Below are positions 62,601 to 64,000 of a stretch of DNA of 64,000 nt, piece by piece. How positions within the stretch are numbered: the first letter of the stretch is position 1; the number at the start of each line of letters is the position of its first letter. The position numbers were made by a program, and so were the translations under genes. The notes beneath the pieces are model-generated. The model saw nothing but the letters and a program-made list of their open reading frames with translations. It was not told the origin of the DNA and made no database searches. The stretch comes from Naegleria lovaniensis (taxonomy: Eukaryota; Heterolobosea; Eutetramitea; Acrasida; Naegleriidae): assembly GCF_003324165.1 (NCBI RefSeq), contig NW_025407853.1, positions 372,001 to 436,000 of the forward strand, given 5' to 3'.

Positions 62601-64000
62601 TGGTAATGAATTTTATGCTTCGAGTGGCGACATTTTTTCGACTCATTTCGTCAGCAATGTGGACGTGGATAGTGAAATTAAGCTCTTACAAAGTTATGGT
62701 CCAAATGTACAAGAATTGATTATTCGAAAGTTGAGCGCTGTGTTTAATGATTTGAGAGTAGCAGTTGAGGATGGAATTATTCAATATCCATATTCAACGA
62801 GAGAATTAGTACATATTGTCAAACATTTGCAGGCATTTCCATCTGAAACTACTCTTCAGGATGCCATTGCCAATGTTTTTGATTTTGATTCCTTTGATAG
62901 AGAGACAATTGAATTTCTAAGCAAGGTGTTCCAAAAACACGAAATTCCAGTTTCATTTAAAAATTCAGGTAAGTTGAATTGAAAATGATTCATAACGATT
63001 ATTCTATTGAGATTAGAGCAGTTTTCGATACGTATCGCTCAAGAAATACCACTCATCAAAAGTAATGAGGGAAAGAATATGTGTGTACTTTTGAACAGTA
63101 AGTATATTATTAGTAGTTGAAACCATGGTGATACAAACTCGCTCGTCAACAACATAATGCATCATACATACAACAAATGCCTGTGAAATTCAACAGATGC
63201 AACACTGACAAATTCCTGTGAAATTCAACAAGTATCCTTTTTCATTAACAATTATAGAAGTCCTCAAATGTACTATTCAGCCTATGAAGAACCAGATTCC
63301 GGAGCTTTTGCAACAAAAAATCCTTCCGACAAGTACACTAATTTAATGGAGTTTAGTGAGCTTCGCTATGTAATCAATTTGCCATGTAATAAGGCGAAAA
63401 GTATAGTTTCTTTGGAAGACTCTATACATGTACTTTCAGTTTCGAGTCCATTTGGTTTCATTCATTTTGAAAGCAATCAATGTGATTCTTTCACTGTCAC
63501 CGAACTTTATCCACTGCATTCTCGACTTGGAACTGGTTCTCATTTCTTTTCCTTAAAAAAACTAAATACCATTGCCTTAATGAGCGCCCAGGCTCAAAGA
63601 CCAGATAGATTTTCCCCTCTTTCTTCAATATTGGATTCTATGGATCATAGTACTTCGATGGTAGACGTAGAGCTGTATGGATTTTTATACAACCCTAAAG
63701 GAAACAAGAAATTCAATGTTGAAATTTCATATCAAGAGAAGATTCACAAATCAATGGCTAAGAGAGCACGAGAAATTCCATTTCAAATATTAACCGAGTT
63801 TACTGATTCTCATTCCATGTGTTTGGTGTTTCAACCTGGATCCTTCTCAATTGCAGTGTTAAATTTTTCAACCTGGGATTCTTCCAAACCTGTTCGTAAA
63901 GGAGCTCTTCCTCACACTGTCCATGTAATACATCTCCCATTCCCAATCGATTCAATCAAGTGGATCTCATCAAATTCATTCCTTGTATTAGAACATGACG
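59615..64000 (+). CDS. VWA8: VWA8-like mitochondrial AAA-ATPase (3' end outside window)
   Basis: Exons are 59615-60256, 60316-62968, 63017-63097 and 63281 to beyond 64000. Introns are 59, 48 and 183 nt. The exon 3/4 borders are the least certain. The visible ~1365 residues match von Willebrand factor A domain-containing protein 8. There is an N-terminus rich in Arg/Ser (mitochondrial in other species), a degenerate first AAA unit (MFLIGHYGELKRQLAFTY), the junction RNI-LPILNNLMENREMALE, a second unit with Walker A GPKGSGKS at ~510-517 and Walker B ILDGVDRV, and a third with GYQGVGKNKIT at ~839 and VLDEIDKC. The Asn after GVGK is typical of VWA8 as I recall it. The C-terminal VWA domain lies outside the window. 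Human VWA8 is a mitochondrial matrix-facing ATPase of uncertain function. Confidence 0.9.

Overview
The window looks like nuclear DNA of a heterolobosean amoeba, most likely Naegleria or a close relative. It is AT-rich. Most genes are one long exon, and the introns are short (about 40-210 nt) with GTAAGT/GTGAGT-like donors and CAG/TAG acceptors. The gene set is that of a free-living amoeboflagellate: tubulins, RGS-START proteins, a phospholipid flippase, a Cache/HAMP/cyclase receptor, Sel1, ankyrin, RCC1 and WD40 proteins, a papain-type protease and VWA8. No tRNA, rRNA, CRISPR array, insertion sequence or transposon was seen. Exon joins below were made by eye from splice motifs, frame continuity and family motifs. 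Codon sums divide by three for every complete spliced model (alpha-tubulin, RGS-DUF547, EEF1AKMT1, acid phosphatase, TPR/IQ protein, EF-hand-like protein, binding protein, RCC1, Zn2Cys6 factor). The cyclase, F-box and START-only models are interrupted by frame breaks or a gap, and VWA8 runs off the window.

Layout. 0-10 kb: a hypothetical, probably mitochondrial protein; a P4-type flippase; a convergent Cache-HAMP-cyclase membrane protein; a Sel1-repeat protein. 10-24 kb: a divergent alpha-tubulin, an RGS-DUF547 fusion, a DNase I-like secreted nuclease, a phi-class glutathione S-transferase, an F-box protein with a frame break, the eEF1A lysine methyltransferase EEF1AKMT1, a PHD-finger protein whose ATG lies 20 bp from the EEF1AKMT1 ATG, a conventional beta-tubulin, a DUF898-like membrane protein and an orphan. 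24-37 kb: an ankyrin protein, then a family cluster of two RGS-START proteins, one RGS-only protein and one START-only protein, with a membrane histidine acid phosphatase between the last two. 37-48 kb: a membrane orphan, an HDAC11-like deacetylase, a TPR/IQ protein only 3 nt upstream of an MT-A70 adenine methyltransferase, an EF-hand-like protein, a bacterial-type solute-binding protein with signal peptide and C-terminal anchor, and an RCC1 protein. 48-64 kb: a large WD40 protein, a cathepsin B-like protease with a KPT-repeat linker, a Nudix-DUF924 fusion, a 1103-residue Zn2Cys6 transcription factor assembled from two exons, and the 5' two thirds or so of a VWA8 AAA-ATPase gene that leaves the window.

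How the genes relate: there is no operon logic, and neighbours are mostly functionally unrelated. A signalling theme is visible: RGS proteins that would act on G-alpha subunits, several joined to lipid-binding (START) or DUF547 modules, plus a sensor cyclase and a flippase. A second theme is endolysosomal or secreted hydrolysis (DNase I-like, acid phosphatase, cathepsin B-like). The strongest leads are the RGS-START cluster, the MT-A70 protein with a non-METTL3 motif after DPPW, the fungal-type Zn2Cys6 factor, the Nudix-DUF924 and RGS-DUF547 fusions, the alpha-tubulin lacking the catalytic Glu, and microexons of 6 and 13 nt needed to restore conserved motifs. Two frame breaks and one 10-N gap show that this is draft sequence.
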